Below, piece by piece: positions 1 to 11,636 of a stretch of 64,000 bases of DNA. Positions within the stretch are counted from its first letter, which is position 1. Every line of letters starts with the position of its first letter. The notes beneath the pieces were generated by a model that was not told the origin of the DNA, ran no database searches, and was given only the letters and a program-made list of their open reading frames with translations. Source of the stretch: Dichetophora obliterata (lineage: Eukaryota; Arthropoda; Insecta; Diptera; Sciomyzidae); NCBI GenBank assembly GCA_963920525.1, contig OY986437.1, positions 100,371,638 to 100,435,637 of the forward strand, given 5' to 3'. The translations under genes were made by a program, and so were the position numbers.

Positions 1-354
1 GCCCCCTAGATCGTGTGATTTAACCCCATTGGGTTATTTTATTTGAGGTCATGTAAAATCTCTTGTCTACGTTGATAAACCACAAACAATTAAACTCCTG
101 GAAATCAACATTCGAAGTGTTATCGGCGAGATACGGCCACAAATGCTGCGAAAAGTTTGTGAAAATTGGTGTTCCAGATTGCCCCTTGTACGCGCCAGCC
201 GTGGCGGCCACATGGCCAAAATCATATTTTAACATTAATGTCATAAAATAAAGTCTGTTTCATTGATATTAAAAATATATTACTATGTCTTATTATGATT
301 TAAACTTGTATCACTCTATAAAAAACACCCTTTACATTGAGAAGTCAGACCAGG
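1..354. other. noncoding flank, no gene seen
   Basis: Two overlapping short open frames lie on opposite strands (about 20-250), but neither resembles a known family and neither has supporting context. I see nothing else here. Confidence 0.5.
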
Positions 355-445
355 TGCGATGATCTCGTAACATGTTCCTCTCTAAGAATTTCTTGAAAGT
401 TTAGTTGTGCTCTTTTTTTTTTTGTCGATTTCGTTAAACTGCAAT
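355..445 (-). repeat. dispersed repeat, copy 1
   Basis: Read on the minus strand, this stretch (…gcacaactaaacttt… then acatgttacgagatcatcg, then ctggtctgacttctcaatg) matches 37675-37760 and, after the PIF/Harbinger insertion, 41470-41490. It is therefore an uninterrupted copy of a repeat that elsewhere received a transposon. The family is not recognised. Confidence 0.6.
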
Positions 446-504
446 ATAAGTTTCAATCAATTCAAAAATATTTTTAAAATAAGCTCACATATTCAACTGA
501 CTCA

Positions 505-860
505 GCTTTAAAATCAGCGAGCTCCGAATGCCAATTTTCAAGTAAATCTAAACATTTAAAAATTAATGTCGCCATATTGGATCCTTCATTTTGAATTATA
601 AATCTTTATTTTCAAATTTTAATGTAAATCAGGTGATATTTAGAAATTAATACTGCCATGTTGGATCCGCCATTTTAAATTAAACATGTTTATTATCAGT
701 GTATGTTTAAATCTCCGAGTACAAAGATTCATGTAAATCAAAGGATATTGAACATTTTTCCCGTCATATTGGATTTTCTATTTTTAATTTCAAACACTTG
801 AAAGCAGAGTTGTAATCAGCATCCTTAAAAATCCCCGTTTACCGATTTTCATCCCAGTAC
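505..860. repeat. degenerate tandem repeat, about 85-110 bp unit, 3+ copies
   Basis: Three successive units carry the same landmarks: a cat/agtaaatc-type segment (near 535, 618, 728), then variants of gccatattggatcc (570, 653, 764) followed by a cattttaaat-like stretch. A partial fourth unit begins near 823 (aaaatccccgtttaccgattttcat). No coding capacity is visible. Confidence 0.65.
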
Positions 861-3124
861 GTTGATGCCTTATAGTTTTGGCTACAAAATGCGTTCAGTG
901 AACCTATAGAGCGGTGTAACTTTAAAAATATCTTTATATTGAAATAATTTAAAAAACTTTGCATGAAAAAGTAACACAATCTTAAGGCTATTTTTTGCCC
1001 AAATTCAGAACTGTTTTGTTTGCATATCAAGCCTAAAGCAAAGATTATATAAAAATTTTTTCGCAAAAATTTAAGCAAACACAGAGAGATTCATTGCTCA
1101 ATAAACAACGCTTCGAGATAAAATTGAATATCAATAACCTCGACATAGATAAACAAACAAAAATGAGAAACATGTTATACAAACAAACATATAATATTCT
1201 CGAGCACACACAAACACACATTCCTACACACACACATATAGAAAGAAACAGACACTCCTCTCATTAATCATTGTGTATCCTTTGTGTTGTAAATCTTGAA
1301 GCATAACCAAACTTGGATTTGCCACTCATGCTCATGGAAAAATACTAAAAACGTAGCAAAATCGTCATGTAATGCATAAAACTGTTCTTTTCCGCTACAA
1401 AAGAGATAAAGAGCCAAAGAAAGATAAAAAGAGAGAGAGAGAGAGAGAGAGAGAGTAGCGGAAGCAGCAGTTGTCACACAGACACAGGCTCATAAATTAT
1501 TTATAAAACAATTTAATTTACTTACCCGAGAGACATCAAATAAAATCAAAGCTGAAATACACCAGCTCCATAGCCATCATCCACATCTATCGAGTGGATT
1601 GACATTGGTATCTGTCTATAAATAGGAGTCTCTCGAACTTAACAACAACAACAATAACTATCACAGCCTTCAATTCTATTTATGTAAACATGCATCTTTG
1701 GATGATACAGATCTTTGGTTTGTTGGTAAAAAAAAATAGAATTCCAGGATAAAATGCTAAACAGCATTTGTAGCATTTGCCGCTCTATCTACCTGTTCAA
1801 TTATAAATATCAAGAAAACGAAAAAAAGTCCTTCTTACTACATTACGGCAGCTGTAACCGTAATAATGAAATTCGTATTGTCAGCAACAACGACGGAAAG
1901 CTCTTCACAACTCAGAATGTTGGACGCTGTCTGATGACTCTCAATCGACGAACAAGGCGGCTAGAATCTCAAGTGTAACTTGATTCTATTGAGTTATTTG
2001 CGAGTGTATTCTTAATGTTTTTCCCAACGAGCTGTGCTCTGGCACAGAAGAAGGCAGCGCCTGCTCCATTATGCAAATTATAGCTCAAGACAGCCCTGCA
2101 GGACAACAAGCTCAACATTGAGCATAGAGCACAGAACACATGAACTGAACTGTGGGATGCAGTCAGATGGTAAGAAATATTATGCTGCGGTTCTGTTGAG
2201 GTAAAGACAAACCATGGTTTAGTAGGGCTGGCTCTTGAAGGTGGAGCAGCAGGCACTGCGCATATCTTAAGATGACTCATGCATAAATTTCCCAAGTAGC
2301 AAAATAGAAACAACAAGAATACAGCACAGCTGCTACAGCAACAGGGCTCTGAGAGGACAACGCCAGGACAACGAGTGGTATCGACAAAGCGCAAATATAG
2401 CGCTACACCTGAGCGCACATGGTTGCGTCCAAGTTGTTGCCGTCGTTGTTGCTTTTGTCGTCTTAGAAGTCTGACTTTATAGCAATTTGAATTGCGTAAC
2501 GCCTCACTTCCGCTTGCGGTGTCATTGCCATGGATTAACAAACCGTGCGGCTTTTCAATATTTGTCTAGCGGAAATACGGATTATGGTGGAAGAGAAAAG
2601 ATAAGTGGACGATGAGAAGTTGAAATTTAAAAGACGGAATTTTAGCCAAAATAAAATTGACATCGTTATTTATTAGTATGATATGATAAAGAATTATTAC
2701 TGTTAAGAAATACCGTTCTGTATAATCCATAATATTAACTTTTAATTTTTTCTCCAATTTGGAAATATATTTCACGATAGAGGCAAGGAATAGCCACAAA
2801 TATATATTTTATATCATAAAAGTTGTTTTGAAGTCAATTGCTAAAAACCATCTAGTTTATTTTAAAGCAACGCAAAACAGTTTTAATCTTAAGTGTTTTG
2901 TGTATTTCCTAAGCGGATTAACAATTTATTTAAATAGAACTAGAGATTTTTTGATTAGATTTTTGGTACAAAAAAATTAATACAAATAGGAATAATTTCA
3001 GCAAAATATTATAGCTTTTTAAAAGAAATTAAGACATTTATGAAAATATTTGGAAGAATTATCTTTGAGAGTCTAAAAATAAATTCTTTTAACTACTCGT
3101 AGAACTGAAAGTTCCTCATTTCCA
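861..3124. other. noncoding stretch with microsatellites
   Basis: Contains CA-rich tracts (about 1205-1245) and a GA run (1431-1455). A 190-codon minus-strand frame (1969-2541) has low-complexity Cys/Ser/Leu composition and no recognisable domain, so it is not called as a gene. No promoter, splice structure or RNA gene could be supported. Confidence 0.45.
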
Positions 3125-3320
3125 ATAAAAAAAGTATAGCAGTGAGGGGACTGCCAACCGAAGCAAAAACCTATATATAAAATATTAGTATTCCCTGGAA
3201 GACTTTGTCCTGCCACGGACCTCTTTACTGCTTTATAAAAATGTTCATGCTAATCGGAAAAACTTTGTATATTTTCACTCCCTCAGTATTTGATTATATC
3301 TTTTAATATCTTTTAAATTA
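3125..3320 (+). repeat. outer element, left arm part 1
   Basis: Distal 0.2 kb of the left inverted arm, matching the reverse complement of about 31040-31232 with scattered substitutions. It is interrupted at about 3310-3325 by the Jockey element. The exact join is blurred by A/T-rich sequence. Confidence 0.75.
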
Positions 3321-3399
3321 TATCACTCTTCGATTAGTCGTTCATCCGATCAGTCGTGTTTTTCAAGTCAATACTCGTTTAAATACAAACAATTTCAAA

Positions 3400-4299
3400 T
3401 GTCGGAACAAAAGTTCTGTGCAGTCGTTTAATATCTGAACAAGACAATATTCAGTGCAGTTCTGGTTGTAAATTAAACTTCCATCAAAAATGCGTTGGAA
3501 TTGATAAAAATTTATTAAATATTGTCAATATTAATCCAAACATTTTTTGGGTTTGTAACTCGTGTGCAAGTATTTATAATCTTGGTGTCTTGTCAAAACT
3601 TAGTGCCATTGCCGAACAAGTGACAAGCATCTCAAAAGAAATAAATATAATTAAAAACCATTGTGCTTTAAATTTGACTCAAGAGCCTTTATGTAGTTCA
3701 ATAACCGCGGCAAAACCGGTCTTTGAAACTGCAGCAAATGATAATAAAAACAAAAAACATGTTAAAAAAACTATTCTTACTTCGCTAAATACTCAGCACG
3801 AAGTAGTTAATAACTTTCAACAACAACACCAACAACAACAACAACAGCAACAATAACAGTCTAAAATCAATAAGCTGCCAACGCAGCTAGATCATAAAGT
3901 AAAAATAAGAAACGTAAACAGCAACATAATAACAACAATGTAAATGTGCAAAATCATCAGCCGATTGCCGGCAGCGCATGTGAGGGCAGCACACTCCTTG
4001 CCGCTCCAAGTAAAATTAGTATCCATGTATCAAAATTAAATTTGAATACTACTACTGAAGACGTTTCATCGCACATAATAAAAACTTTCTCTGTGCAAAC
4101 TGCTAATGTTCAATGTTACAGTCTTTTAAAACGTGATGCCGATTTATCTAAGCTAAAATCACTTAGTTTTCTTGTCATTATACCTTCAAATCTTTTTAAT
4201 GTCATTTTAAATATTAAATACTGGCCTTCGGGAGTTCGATTAAAAAAATTTCATCATAAAAAAAACGAAGTAGCAACATCGGTCGCAGCAGCAACCTAA
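3400..4299 (+). pseudogene. Jockey element 1 ORF1 (gag-like, PHD-type finger), broken
   Basis: ORF1 proteins of Jockey-type elements bind element RNA in ribonucleoprotein particles. An ATG at 3400 opens a frame that breaks after ten codons. In the next frame a C4HC3-like pattern is readable between about 3420 and 3570: a CSSGC pair, FHQKC, then WVCNSC. A helical segment follows (about 3590-3720), then a CAA-repeat poly-Gln tract that ends in a stop at 3854. The C-terminal nucleic-acid-binding domain is open from 3946 to 4299 and resembles the equivalent domain of the second Jockey element at 54240-54490, with the pattern …WPxxxxLxxF. CAA expansion probably contributed to frame loss. Confidence 0.7.
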
Positions 4300-4450
4300 C
4301 TTCTTATTAGTTATAAGTATATATCTTCTTATAAGTTATCTTCTTTTAACGTCGGAGAATGCTCTTCATCTCTACAACAACAACAACAACAACATGCAAG
4401 CAGTTTTTCATCTATAACAACATTTTCTCTTAACCAGCAAACATCATTTC

Positions 4451-7113
4451 ATGAGCCTCTACCAGCTAGCACGCGCTCTAAACAATCAAACACAATTCTT
4501 AATAAAGATAATTCTCAAACAATTAATTACAAAACTTATTACCATAACGTCAGCGGAATGCGAACAAAATCCTCTCAATTTATGCTTATCATTACACGAA
4601 TTATCATTACACGAATATGACATTCTAGCATTAACAGAAACGTGGCTTCACAACAACATTTCAAGCAATGAATTTTTTGACTCATATTGTAATGTTTTTC
4701 GTTTTGATCGAAATTCAGTTGCAACTGGAAGAGAAAGAGGTAGTGGAGTCTTGCTAGCGGTTCGGAGTGATTTATGTAGCAGAATAGTATCTCTTAATTG
4801 CAATAATAGTATTATTGAACAAATTTGTGTAAATATTGAATTTTTAAATAGCCACTCGGTATTTTTCTTTGTATCATATATTCCACCAAATAGTTTTTCA
4901 GATATTTATGAAAGTCATTTAAATAATATTGAGATTATTGCTAATAATTTAACACAAAAGCAAAAATGATTGTAGTTGGAGATTTTAACCTTGGCATTAT
5001 AACATGGATTGATAATGATAAAATTCTTTTACCTAGTAACATTTCATCAGAAATAGAATCAACTGTTACAAGTTTTTATCTTTCAAACAGTTTTCATCAG
5101 TTAAATAGTTTTAATAATGATATTGGTAGAATATTGGATTTGGTCTTTACTACTGATGAACTGAAAGCATCTTGCGAACTTTGTGTTAACACAATTTCTA
5201 AAAATTTTGTGCATCATAAAGCGCTTTTATTTAATTTTGAGTTTTTTGATTTTGACAGAAAAAATATTGAACCAATTGAAATATTAAATTTTTCCAAAGG
5301 GAATTTTTCAGCTTTAAATGGTTTTCTAGAATCTATTGATTGGTCAATGTTAAACTCTGAATCAAGTTCTGAGCTCATTTATTCGTTTATTGCAACTAAA
5401 TTTAAAATTGGTATTTCAAAATTCGTTCCGAAAATTCATCGATCAGAAAGAACAAACATGCCTTGGTTTAATATCAGATTAAAAAATTTAAAAAATATCA
5501 AAAATAAAGCTTCCAAAAAATTTCAAAAAACAAATTGTAAGGCTGACAGATGTTTTTTATTCGTATCAGAAAAGAATTTGATTTCCTCCATAAATTTTTA
5601 TACAAACAATATATTTTAAATATAGAATCAAACCTTCTAAAAAATGCGTCGGTTTTTTGGCATTTCATTAAAGACAAACAAAAATCAAATGGATTCCCTA
5701 GTGTAATGGAATATGAAGATTTTAAATCAAATAATGTTTTAGATAGTTGTAGCTTATTTTCAAAATACTTTCAAAATGTGTATGAAATACATATAAATAC
5801 AAATACTTTCTCTAATTTTGATTGTCCTAATATTAAAAATATTGGAAACTTTGATTTATTAGAAGCTGATATAGAAGCAGCAATTTCAGATTTGAAAAAC
5901 TCTTTTAAAATTGGAATGGATGGATTCCCACCTGCTTTCTTTAAACGTTGTTCCAAAAGTATTATAAAACCTCTTTTGTTTCTGTACAAAGTATGCCTTA
6001 AAAATGGTTAATTTATTGATAGCTGGAAGATATGTGCAATTGAACCTATTTTTAAATCAGGAAATCGTTGTGATGTAACTAATTATCGAGCTATCGTTAA
6101 GCAAAGCGTTTTTGCTAAAATATTTGACAATATACTTAAAAAAAAGTTATACACTCATATTTATAACGTAATAAGTAAATGTCAACATGGATTTTTACCA
6201 GGAAAGTCAACTTGTTCGAACTTATTGTTGATTACAAATCGAATTTCAAAAGCAATGGAACAACATTCTCAGTTAGATGTTATCTATACTGATTTTTCTA
6301 AAGCTTTCGATAAGATTGATCACAATATTTTACTCTATAAACTCCAAAAGTTCGGGATAAAAGATTGTCTATTAAAATTTTTTGGTAGTTATTTACGTGA
6401 AAGAAAATTATTTGTTCAAATAGATTCATATCGATTAAATTTTATTATAAATGCAACATCTTGTGTTCCACAAGGCTCCCATTGTGGACCCTTACTCTTT
6501 TTGATTTTTATAAATGATCTACCACAATTTATTAAGCATTCGCAATGTCTTATGTTTGCAGACGATGTTAAGCTATTTCTTAAAGTAGTTAATATTTCGG
6601 ACTGCTTAAAGCTTCAAGACGATTTGACTAGTCTTCTAGCTTGGTGTAGTAGAAATAATCTTTATTTAAATAAAAATAAATGCAATTTGATTTCATTTAC
6701 CATGAAGTCAAATCCAGTTATTTTTAATTATAACTTAGATAGCTATTGTTTAAACCGTCAATATGAAATAAAAGATTTAGGAGTTATATTTGATGTTAAA
6801 TTAAAATTCAACGCTCATATAGCATAATGTTTCTTCAAATCGCATTGAACGAATTCAAAAACTTTTTACGAAATACACATCTTCAAAAATGCAATGGTCA
6901 GATATCATGCCCTCTTACGTAGCCAGGCGCAAGCTACTTGGTTTACAATCATTAGAGGATAGAAGATCATTTTTCTCTATAATGTTTGTGTATAAATTAC
7001 TAAGTGGAAAATTAGTCTGTCCCGAACTATCTGACCTTTTTCAAAGTTATGTTGCTCCTAGGGATTTGAGAGTAAACCGTCGGTTTTGTGAGACAACGCA
7101 CGCGACAAATTAT
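4451..7113 (+). pseudogene. Jockey element 1 ORF2 (AP endonuclease + reverse transcriptase), broken, continues at 24303
   Basis: The product would nick target DNA and copy the element RNA by target-primed reverse transcription. Endonuclease motifs are seen as ALTETWL (about 4630) and VVGDFNLG (4972). The reverse transcriptase has DFSKAFDKIDHN (about 6292), VPQGSHCGPLLF (6465) and MFADDVKLF (6552), so the catalytic Asp pair is retained. Frame changes occur near 4580, 4966 and 5550-5619, an in-frame stop lies at 6009 and another near 6825. The C-terminal part (6889-7113) reads across the Polinton insertion into 24303-24425. Intact motifs with several lesions indicate an old but not ancient copy. 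Confidence 0.85.
7108..7113. repeat. target site duplication of the Polinton, left copy (AATTAT)
   Basis: AATTAT immediately precedes the AGTAGGTATG terminus and recurs directly after the opposite terminus at 24303-24308. A 6-bp duplication is the Polinton hallmark. Confidence 0.95.
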
Positions 7114-7771
7114 AGTAGGTATGATATGGCGGTTCTGGCTCAGGCTCCAGGCTCCATTACCATCAGCGCCATATGCGGTGGGATGGGGAACTATTACAAT
7201 GGGTAAGCGGTTTGTGTCTATAGTATAGGAAAAAAATGTTAGGTTTGTGTTTATAATATCATGTGTTAGTGTGTTTTGTATAGAAGAATGAGAGAATTTT
7301 AATGTGGTTTGTGTCTATAGTATAGGAAAAAATGTTAGGTCTGTGTCTATAATATATTCATCTAGTGAATATCATGTTGTTAGTGTGTTTTGTATAGAAG
7401 AATGAGAGAATTTTCAATGTGGTTTGTGTCAATAGTACAGAAAAAAAACAAAATAGGTGTGTGACTATAGTATATTCATCTAGTAAATATCATGTGTTTG
7501 TGTATAGAGTATATTTTTTAACATGAGGTTTATGTCTTAAACAGATTCATCTAGTAAATATCATATGTATCCACAGAAAAAAAAAAACTCATATGTTTCA
7601 ATTAATCTAAAGTATAGAAACAAAAATTATCATGTGTTTATATGTATAGTAGTCTACAACAGATCAATGTAATGAATTGAGGTATTAAAATGCTGTTGTT
7701 GTTGCTGTTTGCTGTTGTTGTTGTTGTTGTTGTTGTTGTTGCTGTTGTTGTTGTTGTTGTAGATATCAATT
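7114..7771 (+). repeat. Polinton terminal inverted repeat, left
   Basis: Matches the reverse complement of 23649-24302 almost base for base, starting AGTAGGTATGATATGGCGG. It contains its own internal repeats: a 95-117 bp unit starting ggtttgtgtctatagtatag near 7209, 7304 and 7421, and later a TTG/CTG-rich tract (7692-7759). Confidence 0.95.
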
Positions 7772-8060
7772 AAGCTTCAATAGAGATTATCATGTGTTTG
7801 TGTGTGTATTATAGTTTACAACAGGCTAATCTAACGAATTGAGGTTAGTATGTTGCTGTTGTTGTTGTTGCTGTTTGCTGTTGCTGTTGTTGTTGTAGAT
7901 ATCAATTCCTTCGAGAACATTCTAGAACATTCTAGAAGCTTAGCTTTTTTGATAATAAGCTTCAATAGAGATTATCATGTGTATGTGTGTATTATAGTCT
8001 ACAACAGGCTTATCTAACGAATTGAGGTTAGTATGTGTTTTTTTTTGTTGTTGTTATTAC
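7772..8060. repeat. Polinton subterminal repeats, left
   Basis: Two units containing attatcatgtg…tattatag…ctacaacaggct…tctaacgaattgaggttagtatg (about 7780-7850 and 7965-8035), separated by a TTG/CTG run and a gaacattctagaacattctagaagc segment. The same unit occurs inverted three times at 22960-23515. The region from 8060 to 8565 holds no gene: only a GA microsatellite and presumably the promoter of the polymerase gene. Confidence 0.8.
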
Positions 8061-8279
8061 TTAAAATTGATATGCAAGCTATGCATTCAAAATATACATG
8101 TCAATGAAAAGCCATTAAAAATTTGATTTATGATAAGTGTGCTTAGAAAGTTTAGAACCCTACAAGAATTTTCATATGAAACACAAAAATTTAACCTTTA
8201 ACCTTTTTGGTGATAAACTGTTGTTGTTGTTATTTTTGCTGTAAATTGAAATTGATGTGCAAGCTCTGCATAGAGCTTT

Positions 8280-8282
<3 letters not shown>

Positions 8283-8364
<82 letters not shown>
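8283..8364. repeat. (GA)n microsatellite
   Basis: About 41 GA units between the left terminal repeats and the polymerase gene. Open frames across it are artefacts of the repeat. Confidence 0.95.
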
Positions 8365-8366
<2 letters not shown>

Positions 8367-8565
8367 TATCTATGAATGTATAGTACCAGTCTGAAAAACT
8401 TCAATATAAGGCGAACCAAAAATATATTAGCTTTAGTTCGTAAAAGATCTTTCATTGAAAGATTATACAACTAAAAGAAAGGAAAGTTTAATTTAAAAAA
8501 GCAAACAAAGACACTTTATTAAACATTAAAATAAATAAAAAATAAAAAAAGAAATATCAATAAAA

Positions 8566-9794
8566 ATGGTATCCTTTACTTGTAATGAATGTGGATTAAG
8601 TTTCACCATAAAGTGTAGTCTAAACAGACATATACGAGTAAAACACCAAAACCAACAATCGCAACATTTTCAATGCGATGTATGTAAGAAGTTATTTTCA
8701 CGGAAGGATAATTTAAATCAGCATAAAGGAAAACTACATGCAGTATCTTCTTCTTCCTTGACTGTAGCGTCAACATCAGCAGCAGCAGAAGCAGCAGAAG
8801 CAGCAGCAGGAAACACAACAAGCATTCAAAGTATCCAGGCAATTTTACCGAATTCAGTCCCCCATCTCTATTGCAATACTTGTAAGAAAGAGATATTGAC
8901 GAAGAATTGGGCATATCACATCAGAACAAATGAGCATAAAAAAAATAGTGGTGAAATAGTTAATGAGAATTTAACTAGAATCTCATCTGTATTTGATGAA
9001 CGTATAGAGTCATTTATACACAAAAATAATAATGAGAATTTATTGATTCCCGAAGAGTTTTTAGCAAACGCCAAAAATATAGTTATAGAAACTCTTCAAG
9101 AAATGTTGCAGAAGCACGTTAATATTAAATTTAACATGGAATTGTTTTGTGAATACGTTAAAATGAGCGAAAATGAGATGTCAATTGACATTAAATCGCA
9201 TCAAACCAAAATGGTTATGATTCAAGAGTCGACAGACTTAAATAACATTTTTGGTGAAAAATGTGATAATTTAGTGTCAAAAATGTCAGAGTTTCAAGAA
9301 CGTGACAGCGGTTGGACTCTCATTAGAATATTACATTTAGAAATTAATATTAACCAGTACAAACCAATAAAAGGATCGCAATATATCCCATTACCAAAAT
9401 TTGTATATAATAAAAAAGCTTGTATCAATGTAGAAAATTCAGATGAATATTGCTTCAAATGGGCAGTAATATCAGCACTGGCTCCAGTTAATAAAAACTC
9501 TGTTAGATGTTCCAGCTATAATGTGGAGGATATTACAGCCTCCATAATACACTTGGGCAATGATTTAACAATCAACTTTGAAAGTCTTGTTTTTCCGCTA
9601 CCAGTAAAAGACATTAAAATATTCGAAGAAAATAATCCTAGATTAAGCATTAATGTCTTCGGGTTCGATGATGAGATGAAAAGTATTGTCGGACCCTACT
9701 ACTTTACAAAGGAGGAGAAGAGAACACACCTCAATTTGCTTTTACTTCAGGAAGGAGACAAATCTCATTATATATGGATCAAAAATATTTCAAG
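8566..9794 (+). CDS. Polinton DNA polymerase B, exon 1 (C2H2 finger N-terminal region)
   Basis: First exon of the protein-primed replicative polymerase. The ATG at 8566 follows an A-rich leader. C2H2 fingers are visible at residues about 4-27 (CNEC…HIRVKH), 37-60 (CDVC…HKGKLH) and, after an Ala-rich linker coded by a GCA repeat, 101-125 (CNTC…HIRTNEH). The C-terminal half is the conserved Polinton pre-polymerase region, with GSQYIPLPKF and NSDEYCFKWAV (about residues 275-305). The open frame runs into a stop at 9796, but a GT at 9795 and an AG at 9888 allow splicing that continues the conserved sequence in frame. The fingers could contact the terminal repeats (inference). Confidence 0.8.
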
Positions 9795-9888
9795 GTAAAA
9801 AAATTATATTCATTCATATATTTATTTTTCTTTATTATATATATATATATCAACAGAATTTTTAACAAATTTTTCTTTTTATTTACAG
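9795..9888 (+). other. probable 94-bp spliceosomal intron in the polymerase gene
   Basis: GTAAAA donor, A/T-rich body with a pyrimidine-rich tract, and a TTTACAG acceptor. It splits an AGA codon (phase 2). Removing it joins the exon 1 frame to the frame that leads into the polymerase exonuclease domain. A nearer CAG at 9854-9856 is a less favourable acceptor. Confidence 0.75.
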
Positions 9889-11634
9889 ACTTTTACGTAC
9901 ACAAGTTACAGGACATGCTCATAGAATGTTTCTATGTAATTGCTGCCTGCTGTACTTCAGTTCAGAGTACAAATTACAGCGCCATCGACTAGAGTGTAGT
10001 CGAATAGTTACAAAGGTTCCTAATATTGAAAATAGTAAACTAAATTTTAAAAACTTTAAACATAAGCTAGATGTACCGTTCGTAGTATATGCGGATTTTG
10101 AATGTTTTCTAACACCAGAAAACATTCAAAATTCTGACTCTATAAAAACTGTACAGAGTCATAATCCCTGCGCATATAGCTACTATATTAAGTGTAGTTT
10201 TAATAATTCCTTAGATAAGTTTAGAGTATATACTGGTGAAGATGCACCTAAACATTTTTTTATAAATTTAGTTAGCGATGCTAAGAGCATTTATAATGAA
10301 TATTTATGTAAAGTTATTCCAATGAATTTCCTCACTCCAGAAGAATTATATATTCAAAATAATAGTACCATGTGTCATATATGTGAAAAACCTTTAAATG
10401 ATGTTGATGGTGATAATGATGATGATAACTATAGAGTAGTAGCAGATCATTGTCATTTAACTGGTAAATATCGAGGTCCAGCACACAATATATGTAATTT
10501 AAATTATCAAAATGTAAACTTTATTCCAATTTTTTTTCATAATCTTTCTCTATATGATTGCCACTTGTTTATTAAAGAACTCTCATCGATTCCCGGTAGA
10601 ATAAATGTAGTACCAATAAATAAGGAAATTTATGTTTCAGTTTCCAAGTATATACATTTCGAAAATGATGGTGGAAGTCTTGAATTGAGATTTTTAGATT
10701 CATTTAGATTTATGGCTTCTAGTCTTTCAAGCTTAGCCAACAATTTATCTCATTCAGATTTCTATGTTTTACGTTCAGAGTTTCCGGTTGATGAGGAATT
10801 TAATCTCTTGAGGCAAAAGGGTGTATTCGCTTATGACTATTTTGATTCAATGAATCGCCTTCAAGAGGAATGTTTACCTCCAAGAGAAAAATTCTTTAAT
10901 AAACTAACTAACGAAGAGTGTAGTGTTGATGATTACCAACATGCTCAAAAGGTATGGTCAACTTTTAGTTGTTCATCACTACACGAGTACTTAGAGCTTT
11001 ATCTCAAAACAGATGTTTTACTTTTAACAGATGTCTTTGAAAATTTCAGAAAAGTCTGTAAATCTATTTACAATTTAGATCCTTGTCAGTACTATACAGC
11101 TCCCGGACTATCTTGGGGAGCTATGCTAAAGTATACGAAAATAGAATTAGAGTTATTAACAGACATTGATATGATTAAATTCATTCAAAAAGGTATAAGA
11201 GGAGGCATTGTTCAATGTTCAAAACGACATGTCAAAGCAAATAATAAATACATGAGTGATTTCGATAGTGGAAAACCATCGAACTACCTCATGTATTTAG
11301 ATGCTAATAATTTGTATGGTTGGGCAATGTCTCAGTATTTACCTGAAGGAAAATTTGAATGGGTTGATGATGTGTCAACTTTCTCGTTAAATGAACATTC
11401 TAATGATTCTAACGAAGGATATATATTGGAAGTCGATTTAGAGACTCCTACCGAAGTTCACAATTTACATAATGATTTGCCGTTTTGTTCAATGAATAAA
11501 AAAAGTCCAAAAGGTGAACATCAAAAGCTTATTGTTGATTTATATAATAAATCAAATTACATCATACATTATATAAATTTACAACAATGCTTACAAAATG
11601 GACTCAAGTTGAAAAAGATCCATAGAATTCTAAA
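9889..11634 (+). pseudogene. Polinton DNA polymerase B, exon 2 proximal part (exonuclease and palm motif A)
   Basis: Family B polymerase that replicates the element by protein priming. A fourth finger-like motif (CNCC…HRLEC, 9935-10000) precedes Exo I YADFECF (10087). A zinc/HNH-like block with CHIC, DHCHLTGKYRG and HNICN (10373-10500) resembles endonuclease VII-type motifs. Exo II NLSLYDCHLF (about 10541) and Exo III YLKTDVLLL (about 11000) follow, then palm motif A, YLDANNLYGWAMS (11295). Near 11635 the conserved sequence jumps: the segment with most of motif B is missing and the frame shifts, so the conserved reading continues in another frame at 11637. The original frame ends at 11668. 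Polymerase activity should be lost. Confidence 0.85.
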
Positions 11635-11636
11635 AT

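Larger units (their letters stand above)
3321..7113 (+). mobile_element. Jockey-clade non-LTR retrotransposon, 5' part (interrupted by Polinton)
   Basis: The 5' end is placed near 3321-3330, where outer-element sequence stops and a typical arthropod Jockey-like leader (ttcgattagtcgttcatccg) starts. It encodes a decayed ORF1 with a PHD-like finger and an ORF2 with endonuclease and reverse transcriptase. The ORF2 frame runs into the Polinton at 7113 and resumes at 24303 in the same phase, ending at a stop about 120 bases later and an A-rich tail at 24482-24499. Total element length without the Polinton is about 4.0 kb. Frameshifts and stops make it inactive. Confidence 0.85.

Noticed and set aside
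1969..2541. 190-codon minus-strand frame
   Set aside because: Low-complexity composition rich in Ser/Cys/Leu, no domain, no support from context; may be chance.
7681..7900. Spaced CTG/TTG repeats resembling a CRISPR array
   Set aside because: These are trinucleotide runs in Polinton ends of a eukaryotic genome, without unique spacers.
8198..8470. Frame with Ser-Leu repeats on the minus strand
   Set aside because: Translation of the (GA)n microsatellite, not a gene.
8603..8914. Minus-strand frame opposite polymerase exon 1
   Set aside because: Shadow of the real coding strand; Leu runs come from the GCA repeat.
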